Origin: Entoloma clypeatum
Taxonomy: Eukaryota > Basidiomycota > Agaricomycetes > Agaricales > Entolomataceae
Direction of reading: 5' to 3'
NCBI GenBank assembly: GCA_963565915.1
Contig: OY751487.1
Span: forward strand, 3,224,001-3,288,000
DNA: 64,000 nt
Below are positions 1 through 14,285 of the stretch, piece by piece. A program made the translations under genes and the position numbers. Position 1 is the first letter of the stretch. Each line of letters opens with the position of its first letter. Below the pieces are notes generated by a model, which did not search any database, was not told the origin of the DNA, and worked only from the letters and a program-made list of their open reading frames with translations.

Positions 1-3384
<3,384 letters not shown>

Positions 3385-4208
3385 GCCGTCGTTCTACAGC
3401 GCCGAGGCAACCCTTGTCTGTCAAAAGAGCTCCTCCAAGTTCATACGACGCACCATGAGAAGGGGAAGCGGTTGTATTTGTGTAATTCCAAGTCCTTCTG
3501 GAGATCGAAGGACTTGCAAGTGTCCGCAAAGAGGAAGGCTTGGATAAGGGATGGACGCCTTACAAAGTCAGACTTGGTGAACAGGCAGGCGCTCGGCCGG
3601 ACCCGACGGATTCGGCATTGTCCGGATTATATAAGATAGACAGCGCAAAGTACTGTATGTTGTAAATTTGCGTCGATGTCGAGTGGTCCCTTCATTCCAG
3701 ATCGCAATGAGGTTGTCCCTCTCGCCGCGCCTTTTCAACACTGCCCTACACGATCCTTAAATTGTCCTGACAGGAAGACACCGTCCTTCAAAACCAGCAT
3801 CTCCGCTGATCAACTGTCTTGTAATGAGTCAAAATCGTGTGAGATCGAGGCTGGAGACACGGCACGCTGTCCTGACCTCGTCCTGGGGTCGGTCGGTTGG
3901 ATGTTTTCCCCGTGCATCTCTGGTATCGCCCGAGCGCTTCGACCCCGCTGCATTGTACACCTTTGCCGGGTCTGCGTTTTGCTGGCGCACATCCATCGTT
4001 AGCCTGTAATGTCGTAGATAGCCAATATACTTAATATTCGACTCCCTCGGCGATCTGACTGAAATTTACCAAAAGCGGCTTCTGCCAGCATTTTGGTTGA
4101 ACATCCAGTTTTGCCTCATGTTCACAAACTTCCTCTTGTCTTCCTTTCAAGGTCAACACACGGCCGTCGGGGGTTCTGGCTCCTCGGTCCTCCTTCCTTT
4201 CTCTATGA
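3385..4208. other. Intergenic region between divergent genes
   Basis: This 824 bp stretch separates the USP7-type gene from the large low-complexity gene and should hold both promoters. A TATATAAG-like stretch lies near 3628-3637. An open frame of 108 codons at 3676-4002 (+) has no recognisable domain and unremarkable composition. I see no RNA gene or repeat. Confidence 0.5.
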
Positions 4209-7200
4209 ATGAAGAGTTTCTTCCAACGAATACTGTCAGACAGCCATTCTGGCCCCCCAGAGCCACCACCCATAGCCGCGCCGAAGCAAGCAATCCCTTT
4301 TCCACGACCAAGGTCCGGAAAGGAAGAAAGAAGTAGGCCACCCACTTCTAATCACAGACGACATGAGGAACCATCGCGTGTCCATATATCTGGTGAAAAA
4401 CATAGCTCAACACGAGCAGGACCAACCTTGGACCCACATAGTGATTACCATGGCCGTGCGGCCCCCAACGGGCACGACCACGCCACACTACCGGCGAGAA
4501 GCACTCTACAATATGTTGGAAGTCCACCACCTCTCCCGCCGAGCCTGTCAAACTTAGATTCATATTCACATCCCCGACCGACGAAGTACGCAAAGGGGTA
4601 CGAACCACCCCAACAAGGAACGCTGAATTCTAACCTCGGACCACATGTCCAATCATCTATGGAAAGAGGGTACAAACAGATGGATGGTACACATTGGCCC
4701 CACAAGCAGTCTCAAAGTGAACACCCGCCATCAGGTAAGGCAGCAACTGAACGCTGGAGACCAGCCCCACCGAAGGGCAAAGTAGAAGATTCGAGTGGGA
4801 GACCCCATGATAAGCACAAGTACCAGGATGTCGACAAGCGGCAGGACTGGGAAAGTCACGGAGAAGTCAAGTACCAGCAGATGGGAAATGGCGAGAAGGG
4901 CGTGTACCGAAGCAGAGAGGCAGAAAAGGGAATTGAACGGAAAAGAGGCAAAGAAAGAGATGTCGACACCAGGAGACACCAGAAGGAGAGAGGGATGCCA
5001 TCGGCTAGGGATAGGGAAAGGGAAAGTGACAGGGAGAGAGAAACAGACAGAGAAAGAGACTGGGATAGGGACAAGAAGGAGAGGGAGAACGAGAGAGGCA
5101 GGGAGAGGAACAAAGAAATCGATAAGGTCAAGAACAAAGAGAAGGAGCGAGAGAGAACGAAGGAAAGGGAACGGGAACGGGAACGGGGGAAGGAGAGAGA
5201 GAAAGAGAAGGAAAGAGCAAGGGAGAAAGACAAAACCAAGGAGGATGAGAGGGGCAGGATCAGGGACTTGGAAACGGACATGGCGAGAATCTCGGACGCT
5301 AGGAAACTCAAGGATATGGAAAAAAGGAGAGATGATAAGAAGGGGGAAAGGTACAAAGGTACAAGGGAGATGAAAAAGGATGGGACAAAAAAGAATGGCT
5401 ACGTTACCGAAATAGAAGAAGAGAAGGAGAGATATGGCGGGGCAGAGCTGGGTAGAAACTATTCTGCAGAGAGAGACACAAGACGCGGTCGAGACATGGA
5501 ACAAGATGGACGAGAGCAGAAACAACGCAGGGACAACGAAGTAGGAGCAGGCGAGGGCGAGTGGAACAAACAGAATGATAGCGGCGTCGGCGTCTCCGAA
5601 GCCCAGGACAGAAAAAAGGACAAGGGAAGGGACAAGACGCTGGAAGGGATGGACGCCGCGACAAGAGATCGCCCCCTCAAACAGGCAAGGGATGGAATGA
5701 ATGGCGCGATGGATCACAACAGGCCTCGTGAAAAATATCCCAATCTTAATCGGCGGCGCGAACCAGCCAAGGAAAACGATTCGTTGGCTGTGCGTCCTGA
5801 CAAAGCCCAGCCGCAGGGCGAAAACCCTTCTGGTACCTTCCCTGGGAAGCCAGCGCCTTCACTGCATAAACGTCGTGAAGCGGAGAAGCCTACTCAGATG
5901 GTATGGGTATGAATAATTTGTTTGTTGAAGGTTACTCATAAGAAAAGATTCAAGCTGGGTATCGCGAATCAGTTCTGGCTGTTAATTCCGTCGTTCCTCC
6001 ACTGCCTTATATCCAGCCCACCCTGGCCTCCAGCTCTGGTGACGATCAGGTCTCGAATGTACCAGAGACCGCTTACAGAAGACATCTCCCCGTTCGGGAA
6101 GCTGGAAGTAAGGGATCCTACCCTCGGCCAGAAGACGAACGATCCGTCCTTCAAGCAGCTGTTGCCTATGCCCCTCCTTCCAGAGACTCTGTAAGGACAC
6201 GCAGCTCACTCACAAATCCACATTATAACCAAATGATAGCGTTTCCGCAGAGCGGAAATTACGCCGATTTCCGCCCCACCCGTTGCAGCAAGTGCATCAG
6301 TAGACACACATCGTACGAGGACGCGCGATGTTTCAACCACCCGTACTGAAAGTCGTGGTGATGTCGAAGCACCGAGTGTGCGTGGACGTCTCTTCGCATC
6401 GATGGTCATTCAATTGTTCTAATCTGTCGAAACAGTCGAGAACCATGGGTACGCGATGGTCTCTCACACAGGACAAGGGCCGCCAGAAGAACATCGTAAA
6501 TGCTGCTCCCGTTCATCACCTAGGGCTTCATGCGGTGAAATTACCTGGAGTCGAACATAGCGAAGTGCAACAGCGACCTGTCAGTGTCTTAGCCCTCTCA
6601 AATAGCTTGATATTTTGACCCATCCATTGTGGACCCTCAAGCCATCAAGATTTGTAGACCCAGGACCATCGTCTCATATCAACCACTACGAAGAACGAGC
6701 CCAACTCTCCACTGTTCCACGAGTCTCAGATCTGAACACCTCGCATCGTGATCGTCTCAAAGTAGGCGGAAATTTCAACGATTCTCCACACTTCGTTCAT
6801 CGCTTTCAGGTGGACTCGAGGCTTGTAGTACCTCGTAAATCGGACTTGCATGACCGCCCTCGCGAGGATCCGCCGATGGTCACAAAATCTTACCCGGCTT
6901 CTACAGCAACTCACATACCCCCCTCTCCAAATAAGTCCAGACACCCGTTAGTTTTCCGAGACGATTCGACAAATATCAACGATGAAACATCGCAAAGGTC
7001 TACACATATTGAACCGGCGACAGCAGCTAGGAAAGATCATGACCAGTGTGAAATATCAACGGACCGCCTGTCACCACTGGCCACGCCAGGAGATTCTCAT
7101 ATAGCGCCACCACTCAAGAACCCATCACCTCTTTGGCAACCGTCAAAATCAACGTCCAGCAACCATGAGCTATCGGCCACAACACCTACAATAGCCTCAC

Positions 7201-9959
7201 CATTGCAACCCCAGGCCGCTGCTGATCAACCGCAAGTGTCCGGTACTGTTGACCCTAAGGCCCGAGTGCCCGCTTCAACCAATGTGTCATCCCTAAGAAG
7301 TGGACTATTATATGAATTTTCATCGGCACGTGGGACATCCTCGGCGAACAACCTCTACCCGGACCCTAGTCAAAGTGCTTTGCGGAATAATCACGCATCA
7401 AGAAGGAACGAATTGGATTTCCATCCGAGCAGCACACATGTATCAAGTTCGAGGAATCAGGTACTTTCATCCCGTGTTCGGAATCCCACTGAGCTTAGAT
7501 GGTTATCAAGCAGCTTCAAGTTCCTCTTACCACAAACTTCAAAGAGCTCTCGAGATCATCAAATAGTGTCTTGGTACCTCAGCTCGTAGCGGAGTTCGAG
7601 GCTCAGTCTCACGCACGGGATGCAAATGTGGACGATTCACGCTCAGCAATAGTGAGATCGAAGAAGCGCACCAGGGAGGATGCCGATACACAGCTTCGAA
7701 CGCCACAACCCGCTATTCCCTCAGTCTCCCATCCTGCAAGTATGAAACACGATGCTCGTCTGACAGAACAACAGACAAAGATTCCGTCCCGCTCGGTCCA
7801 TCCCTCGGTCACATTAGGTGTGTCATCCGAGTATGCTGCCTTGCCCAATCACAGCCAAGACATGGGGGGCGACCAAAGGATGCTTGTTGGATCAGAGAAT
7901 GAGCGCCCTTCTGTGTCACATCTAGGAAACACAAGCATCACTGGATCTGTGGCCACCTCTTTTCCTTTTCCCGTTCCCTCCCGCGAAGTCGTCGGCATTG
8001 CGGAAATGATCCCGTCCCTCTCCACTTTGCAAAACTCCCCTAACTTACCGGTTCTAGAAACGCCTGCTTCAAGACCACATACCAAAGAAAGCCTTGATCT
8101 GTTCCCGACTGCGCCTAATCATTTGGGGACCCGTGTACCAAATGAAACCGTAAACTCCAGAGGTATGCGATACTTGAAAAAGTATGCAAGTAATGTGCTA
8201 ATTTTAATAATCAGAATCCAGGCAAAGCAACGAACGCGAGGATACCTTGACTTCCGAAAATCAGAGACATTCGCAGCGCAACGGCCCTTCTGAGAGGCTG
8301 ATGACGTCTCTGACTACAACGTTTCTCGGCAGCCAGCCGACAGCCAGCACTGAGATTTCTTCCAAGTATCCCCTGCTTGGCGCGCCTCCCCCGTCTCAAT
8401 ATCCAGGTCCAAGGAACGCCGAACAAGCTTCATATTTGCCTGTGTCGCGACACGCGAACGCCCCGGTGACTCAGGAGTCAGTGCAGTATGAGAATATGAA
8501 AGCTGATCAGGCATCTATGGCACACTCCCCTTTATTTCAACATCCAAGACTTGCTGATATCTTGTCGTCCCCCATACCTACTGAACAACATGGAATCTCA
8601 TCTTTGCGAAACGCTCAGGCATTAGACTTGCAACCACGAGGACCGGCGACCAAATTCAATGCTCGACCCCCCCATCTACCATTCATGCCTGCTGACAATG
8701 ACTTCTTTGCCGTTCACACTCATCCCTCTGAAAGCCGTTCTGGAAGCAAACTAACCCCGACATTACGATCCACCCCTTCCCAGGCATACCCTTATTCTAA
8801 TCATCATCTTGGGACTGCCCCTAAGAACATACAGTCGCATCAGGGAACTCCTCAACGACAACCCTCGGATTCACATTCCCGTTCGAGCAACCTATTGGGA
8901 CGAGTATGCTCTTCAATGCCCACAGTTACCAACAACTACGATACGCGATCGTCACTTCCAGCAGGGACTCAAATCGATACAGCCGCAGTTTCCACTTCAC
9001 AGCCAACCAGACTTCCAAGTTCTGGAAGCTCACGCACCTACGATAACGTCAAGGTTTTCCAGACGGAAGGGAGTCAAGTTCGCGACACTCCTCTTATGCT
9101 GAAAAATGATCCAGAGACCCCACATACTCAAAACCTTATACCCCTCCCGCAAGCAATTTTGTCACAAACATCGTCTACTCACCATCGGCACCCTCCTTTG
9201 CTCCACCCAGCGAACCCCGTAACTGTAGAAGTATCCCGCATTCCATCCAAGGAGTCTATTCTCAATACGCCCTCTTCCCTCGCTCCTGCTCTTAAACCGA
9301 CGGCTTCTCAGACCTCGATTCCGACCTCGTTTTCCTCAGAATCACGTAGACGAGGGCTATTTAGTATGTTTAGAACAAAGGATGCCCAGGCCGCAAAGCA
9401 ATTGCCGAAGGAGACCGTGACAGAGAGAGAGATGGAAAGCAAAGCGGCGGTACCTGGGAATACAACATCTGATCGGGAGACCAAGGAAGGATTACTGTTA
9501 TCCAGGGCACAAGAGCCTCAATTGAAACTTCCCGCCGTCCCCTTGGGTCATGCATCCGGCGGCAAGAGCACAAACTCCAAAGCCTTTACACCTTTTCGAT
9601 ACTTGACATCGAAGAGACAGCGGACTGTTTCGGCAGCATCTTTGGAAGCACAGGATGGGACAGCAGTATGTTTCATACAACTGATACGGAAATCTATCTC
9701 ATCTACTTTGCTCCAGGCCAACACAGTAGTGGGGTCTCCGACGACGTCCATTCGCAGCCAGCCGCCACCGATACAGCTACCGCCATTACGTGATCCCTTC
9801 CTCGCAACACAGGAATGGCGAAAGAGAGAAGCGGCAGAAGTTCGAGAAGGTTCGGGAGGAAAGGTGAGGAGACAGAGACCTGGAGTTGTCTTCGATGTGG
9901 ATGAGAATCCTTCGGAAGAGAAACGACCCAAATTTCGGGCATCCCGATCACGAACATGA
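4209..9959 (+). CDS. Large low-complexity protein of unknown function with an Arg/Glu/Lys-rich block
   Basis: I do not recognise this protein. The first exon (4209-about 5903) starts MKSFFQRILSDSHSGPPEPP, passes a proline-rich part and then a block of about 200 residues dominated by R, E, K and D (codons at about 4900-5560) with ERERERE-type alternation. This is expected to be a long charged helix or a disordered polyampholyte. The frame continues through introns near 5904-5950, 6190-6238 (GTAAGG to GATAG), 8164-8215 and probably 9667-9716. Exons after 6600 are rich in Ser, Pro, Thr and His, with a basic KKRTRED patch near 7660 that may be a nuclear localisation signal. The end is basic (RPKFRASRSRT). 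The exon joins between 6330 and 6615 are unresolved. It could be a nuclear scaffold or RNA-associated protein, but only composition supports that. It could also be two genes. Confidence 0.6.
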
Positions 9960-10168
9960 ACTCCAAGGCTCGTTTTGTTATTCTATCATTTAAATATTGG
10001 CGTAATAAGTTCTGCTTTCGATGCTATCATCTATGTTTTCCTTACTTGTCATATTATTGCATTAAATAATGTACTGTACTTGGGCCAATTCTAACTTCGT
10101 GACAGACCCGTGACCGATGTGACCTTTCGTGTGTGTGACACGGAGACGTTAACTTAACTCAATCCAAT

Positions 10169-11960
10169 ATGTTCAAGGTGAAGGATAAAAAATCTTCCGT
10201 TGGGGACGCAGATCTCCCGCAAGTGACCAAACATTTCAAATCTGGATACCCTCACAGATTAAACTTGTTCGTAAATTGCCATAGCATGGCGGTGTATTGA
10301 ATACTGAACTCCAGATAGCTACGACCGACCTCCTATGTTCGATGTTACCCTGGAAGAATTCGAAACGTGCGCCTTGAACAGACTTCGTATTTTGGCCGAA
10401 ATCGAGTCATCTGCTGCGCGAAATCGCTCATGGGAAGAATTACGGACCGTAACCACTTCCCACTGTAACAAGTATCTTCCGTTGCACGCGTCAACTGCTA
10501 TCAGTGTCGACACAGAGTCGGAACGCAAGAAGGACCACCTTGGTCACTTTGTGCTTAGGCTTGCCTTTTGCCGATCGTGAGTGATCCAGGCCTTCGTCCG
10601 CCTGGTTTACTTCCCTACAGTCATTCCAGTGAAGATTTGCGTCGACGCTTTATTAAAGCAGAATCAACGTTGTTCAGAATTCGTTACGAAAGTGATGGAA
10701 TTGCCGATAAAGAAGAATTCCTGAAATCCAGGGACTTTAGCTGGACTCTTGTAAGTTACTTCCGATCCAGAGGATGTGAAATGTGAGAAGCTTTTTCAGG
10801 TAGATTCGACTGAAAATACCAAATACCACAAAGAACTACTGGCGTCCTATCAAGGTTCCAAGATAGAAAGAGTGAGGGTGGAAGCCTTTGAATCTGAGAA
10901 GTACTACAAGGTATGTTGCCATACGAAGCCTTTGGCACTGGAAGGGAAAAAGCACCTCCTAGGTGAGATGGACCCGTGTCCCAGATCTGGTCGAGAAAAG
11001 GAAAGTGTTCTTGAAAGGCGGATGGGCATATGTGCCAGGAAAGGAACAGTCAAGCATCGTTTTTGAGGAGTTTGAAGTACAGCTCGAAAAGGCTCTAGAG
11101 GTATGGGCATAATGGTTCAGTTACAATGTTTCTTCATTCCCCGGAGCTTATAGATGACGGCACGAGCGCTGCCTAGGCTCGATGAAGACACGCGTCTTAT
11201 CCCGATTCTGGACAACTTATCTCAAGGTTTTCTGATGGGTGTTCCTTCGGATTGGAATGGGCCTACGGATGCCAACGCTGGAGAGATCAAGGCTGAGATG
11301 GTGGATGAACTAGCGAAGAAGCATTTCCCACTTTGCATGCAGACTCTGCACGAGAATTTGCGGAAAGATCATCACTTGAAGCACTTCGGTCGACTGCAAT
11401 ATGGACTATTCTTGAAGGCACGTCAGATTTTGCAACGATGGCGAGCGTGTACTCACGTCATGACTGCTCAGGTTCTTGGGCTGTCGATAGAGGAAGCCAT
11501 CGCGTTTTGGCGTAAATCGTTTGATAGAATGACTGACGACAAGTTCAATAAAGAATACAAATATAATATCCGACATTCATATGGGCTGGAAGGTAAGCGT
11601 GCTAATTACCCAGCGAAGAGGTGAGAGTATGTGTCTGTGTTGCAGATGTGCTGATCATCGCGGTTGTTCAGCTGCCAACAACTTTTAACATCCGGTCCGT
11701 CGGAGTGCGGTTGTCCATACCGACACTATTCGCCGGAGAACCTTGAAACTGCGCTCCTGGCCACGTACTCGTCGCGGGGGCTGTCCACGGCTGATTTGCC
11801 CGAGATCATGGCGACAGTGAGAGCCAGCCACTTCCACGTTGCTTGCACGCGGGTGTTTGAGATGACGCACGGAGTGAAAAAGGGGAACGGTGTTGGGGAT
11901 GGGGAGAGCGTCACCCATCCGAACCAGTATGCTTCGAGGAGCATAGAGTTAAGTAAATGA
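10169..11960 (+). CDS. PRI2: DNA primase large subunit
   Basis: This is the regulatory subunit of eukaryotic primase, which with the catalytic subunit and Pol alpha makes the RNA-DNA primer at origins and on the lagging strand. The family core is clear: HRLNFYDRPPMFDVTLEEFE, then DHLGHFVLRLAFCRSEDLRR, then VFLKGGWAYVP. The C-terminal iron-sulfur domain includes HHLKHFGRLQYGLFLK and YSYNIRHSYG-like segments. Four candidate 4Fe-4S cysteines are in the expected places: FPLCMQ, the SCQQLL region, GCPYRH and VACTRVFEM. The start MFKVKDKKSS is the first in-frame ATG. The first intron is inferred to use a GTTCGT donor, because that splice restores the conserved HRLNFYDRPP. The stop lies only 48 bp before the next start codon. 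Confidence 0.95.
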
Positions 11961-12008
11961 TTTAATTTAATTAATTAATATATATATAAATTGTGACTGC
12001 TCCTCGTC
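11961..12008 (+). promoter_or_regulatory. AT-rich spacer with TATA-like run between PRI2 and PSS1
   Basis: The whole PRI2-to-PSS1 gap is 48 bp and contains a TTAATTAATATATATATAAA run. This could serve as the TATA region of PSS1, as the 3' processing region of PRI2, or as both. Placement is inferred from sequence only. Confidence 0.35.
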
Positions 12009-12824
12009 ATGAGCCAACGAACGTCGTTGAAGAAGGTCGCTGTTCCCCAGAAACCGATGCCTCTTTATCAATACCAGGATGACGACGGCCACTTCTCGCT
12101 CGTTAGGTAGCATTCTCTCTCAACCCTCGCCCTCTTTCTTTCTCACCAACCCCTCAGAAATTTCCGTCTCGCTGACCTCGTCACGATCATGAACGGAGTC
12201 TGTGGATCATTCTCCATCTTCTCCTCCGCGCGCTACCTCCTCACCAATGACCTTGATTACCTCTGGTTGGCACTTGCCTTCCCTCTCGCGGGCCTTATGT
12301 TCGATTTTTTCGATGGAAAGGTCGCCAGATGGAGAAATTCCAGCAGTTTGCTTGGTCAAGAACTTGATAGTCTGGCCGACCTGGTTTTTGCAAAATTCCC
12401 TTGCTGTCTAGAGTAATGACTCATCCAGAACTCGCAGATTTCATTTGGCGTCGCTCCGTCGCTTTTGGCCTTTGTCGTCGGCCTCAGAACGTATCTCGAT
12501 ACGGTCATCCTGACTGGGTTTATCTGTTGCGGGCTTGCTCGACTCGCGCGCTTCAATGCGACTGTCGCACTCATTCCAAAAGATGGAGCGGGAAAGGCAA
12601 GATATTACGAAGGCCTTCCTATTCCCTCGTCGCTCGGGCTTGTAGCCATCCTGGCTTATTGGACGAAACATGGTTGGATTGCTGGTCAGAAGGGTATTCC
12701 ATGGGGAACTATCACACTCTGGGGAAGCGAGGGCGGACGGGGAGAACTTCACATAGTCAGCATTGTCTTCGGGTTCTGGGCGGCGGCAATGGTAAGCAAG
12801 ACGTTGCGGGTGCCAAAGATCTGA
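12009..12824 (+). CDS. CHO1: CDP-diacylglycerol-serine O-phosphatidyltransferase (phosphatidylserine synthase)
   Basis: The enzyme joins serine to CDP-diacylglycerol to make phosphatidylserine and CMP in the ER membrane. The signature of CDP-alcohol phosphatidyltransferases is complete: [20 protein letters not shown] with its following LAD fits DGx2ARx8Gx3Dx3D, beginning near residue 85. Further family segments are [24 protein letters not shown] and [12 protein letters not shown]. Several hydrophobic membrane spans surround the motif. The product is roughly 240 residues with a short N-terminal tail, which is within the usual range. The start MSQRTSLKK fits the first intron (about 12109-12158), which joins to NFRLADL. 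A second intron lies near 12390-12440. The gene sits tightly downstream of PRI2 and 85 bp upstream of NSE1. Confidence 0.94.
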
Positions 12825-12909
12825 GTAGAGTATCACGACATATTTACGATCCCGATAATGATGACCAAATTTGGGGAACGTTGCGACGCGTTCCTTGACC
12901 AACGCCAGC

Positions 12910-14196
12910 ATGGTCTCCGCCGACGACGTCCATCGCCTCTTTCTCCAGGCCATCTTGTCTCGTGGGTTTCTATCTGCAACCCTAGCACAGACCCTGTGGG
13001 TGAAGTCCATCGCGGCCGTCAAAGGTTAGCACGCGCCTCGCTTTCACCACATTCCTGTTCAACATTGTATTGTCAGCTGTGGACCAGGATCTCGTTATTC
13101 CGTATTCAGATACGAGGGAAGCTTGGGACGCCTTCGTGGCAAAGCTCAACCGCTCCCTAGACACTTTAGACCTCGAATTCAGACATCTTCACGACGAGAC
13201 GTCGGGAAAGGAATTGTATGCCTTGGTCAGTCCCCCCTCAAAGGTGCTCACCCCTTCAACGCTCACTCAGCAAACAAGGTTAACCGAAAAGATGACGCGA
13301 TCGCTCAGGTAGCTACGGACTACAATCCTGCAGAAATCGCGTTTCTCAAGGCGATTGTATGTCCTTTTCCCGCTTCATTGCACATTTCTCACCTTTGCCC
13401 GCCATAGATTGACCTCATCATGCTGGCACCTAATGAATCATTTTCCGTTTCGTCCCTCGCTGCTCTTCGCGAGCTTAATGCTATTAAGCCAAAGACAAAC
13501 ATGAGCAAGGCCCAAGCTGAAATTGCTCTCGGCAGCTTTGCAGCCAAAGGCTGGCTGCTCAAAAGCAAGTGCGCTTTTACAAGATCCTAGGCAGCGGGAC
13601 CAGACCTAACGTTTTTCCCAGACGTGGTCGATATTCGCTCTCGGCCCGCTCATTGCTTGAGCTTCTCCCATATCTCAAATCGACATACCCCGATGAGATC
13701 CTTGAATGCACCATTTGCATGGAAGTTAGTCCCTCGTCTTTTCACACTGTCAAAAGCTACATATTACATCCAGATTCTGACGCGTGGCATGGCATGTCAT
13801 ACGACTAACTGCAAGACTAGGATGCATTATCACTGTTTTACCGCCTTCAGGCGGCGTCAAAATGCCTGTCCATCTTGTAGGGCACCCTGGCCTGCGACAG
13901 TTAATGAACCGCCCCTTATCCCTGTAGGCGAAGGAGCGTCTAAGGGTGACGATGATATTAAGCGCACACGACGACGGAAGGGTTCTGAACCTAGCGACGA
14001 TGATGAAGACGACGAAATGGTGGATGAAGAAGAGTCGGCTGGCACCCAAAGCCAACCTGCCGGACAACGTAGTCAGCGCACAAGGAGGGGCAAAGGGAAT
14101 ACAACTCAGAACATGGATGTCGATGGAGAAGATGAGGAGGAAGTTGTGAAACCCGGAAGAAAGACGATTGCCACGCGACGTAGTTCCAGAAGATGA
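12910..14196 (+). CDS. NSE1: Smc5/6 complex subunit Nse1 (RING-like ubiquitin ligase)
   Basis: Nse1 pairs with Nse3 and Nse4 in the Smc5/6 DNA repair complex and carries a variant RING with ubiquitin ligase activity. The protein starts MVSADDVHRLFLQAILSRG, a typical winged-helix beginning. It continues through FLKAIIDLIM and KGRYSLSARSLLELLPYL, and then reaches the zinc finger. Ligands are visible in CTICMEI, GMACHTTNC, MHYHCF and ACPSC, the C4HC3 pattern of Nse1. A long acidic then basic tail follows (SDDDEDDE, then RRSSRR), longer than in yeast and probably disordered. Several introns split the ORF between 13023 and 13800. It converges on the Gyp7-type gene with 89 bp between stop codons. 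Confidence 0.92.
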
Positions 14197-14285
14197 AAGG
14201 ATGGGGTCCTTTCGAAGATATGTCAATGTTCAATCTACTTTACACCTTCCTGTGTAATATGAAATAGTGCACGGAAGGAATTCCG

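Noticed and set aside
4731..5717. Open frame of 328 codons on the minus strand inside the low-complexity gene
   Set aside because: It is the antisense by-product of the purine-rich Arg/Glu coding block. It is nearly all Leu, Ser, Phe and Pro, and has no domain.
6280..6350. Zinc-finger-like CSKC and CFNH pattern near 6283-6340 in one frame
   Set aside because: That frame requires ignoring the good GTAAGG to GATAG intron at 6190-6238. The spliced frame gives Ser/Thr-rich sequence like the rest of the protein.
12441..13022. Open frame of 193 codons on the minus strand
   Set aside because: It lies antisense to phosphatidylserine synthase exons with the complete catalytic motif. The product resembles nothing and is rich in Arg and Ser.
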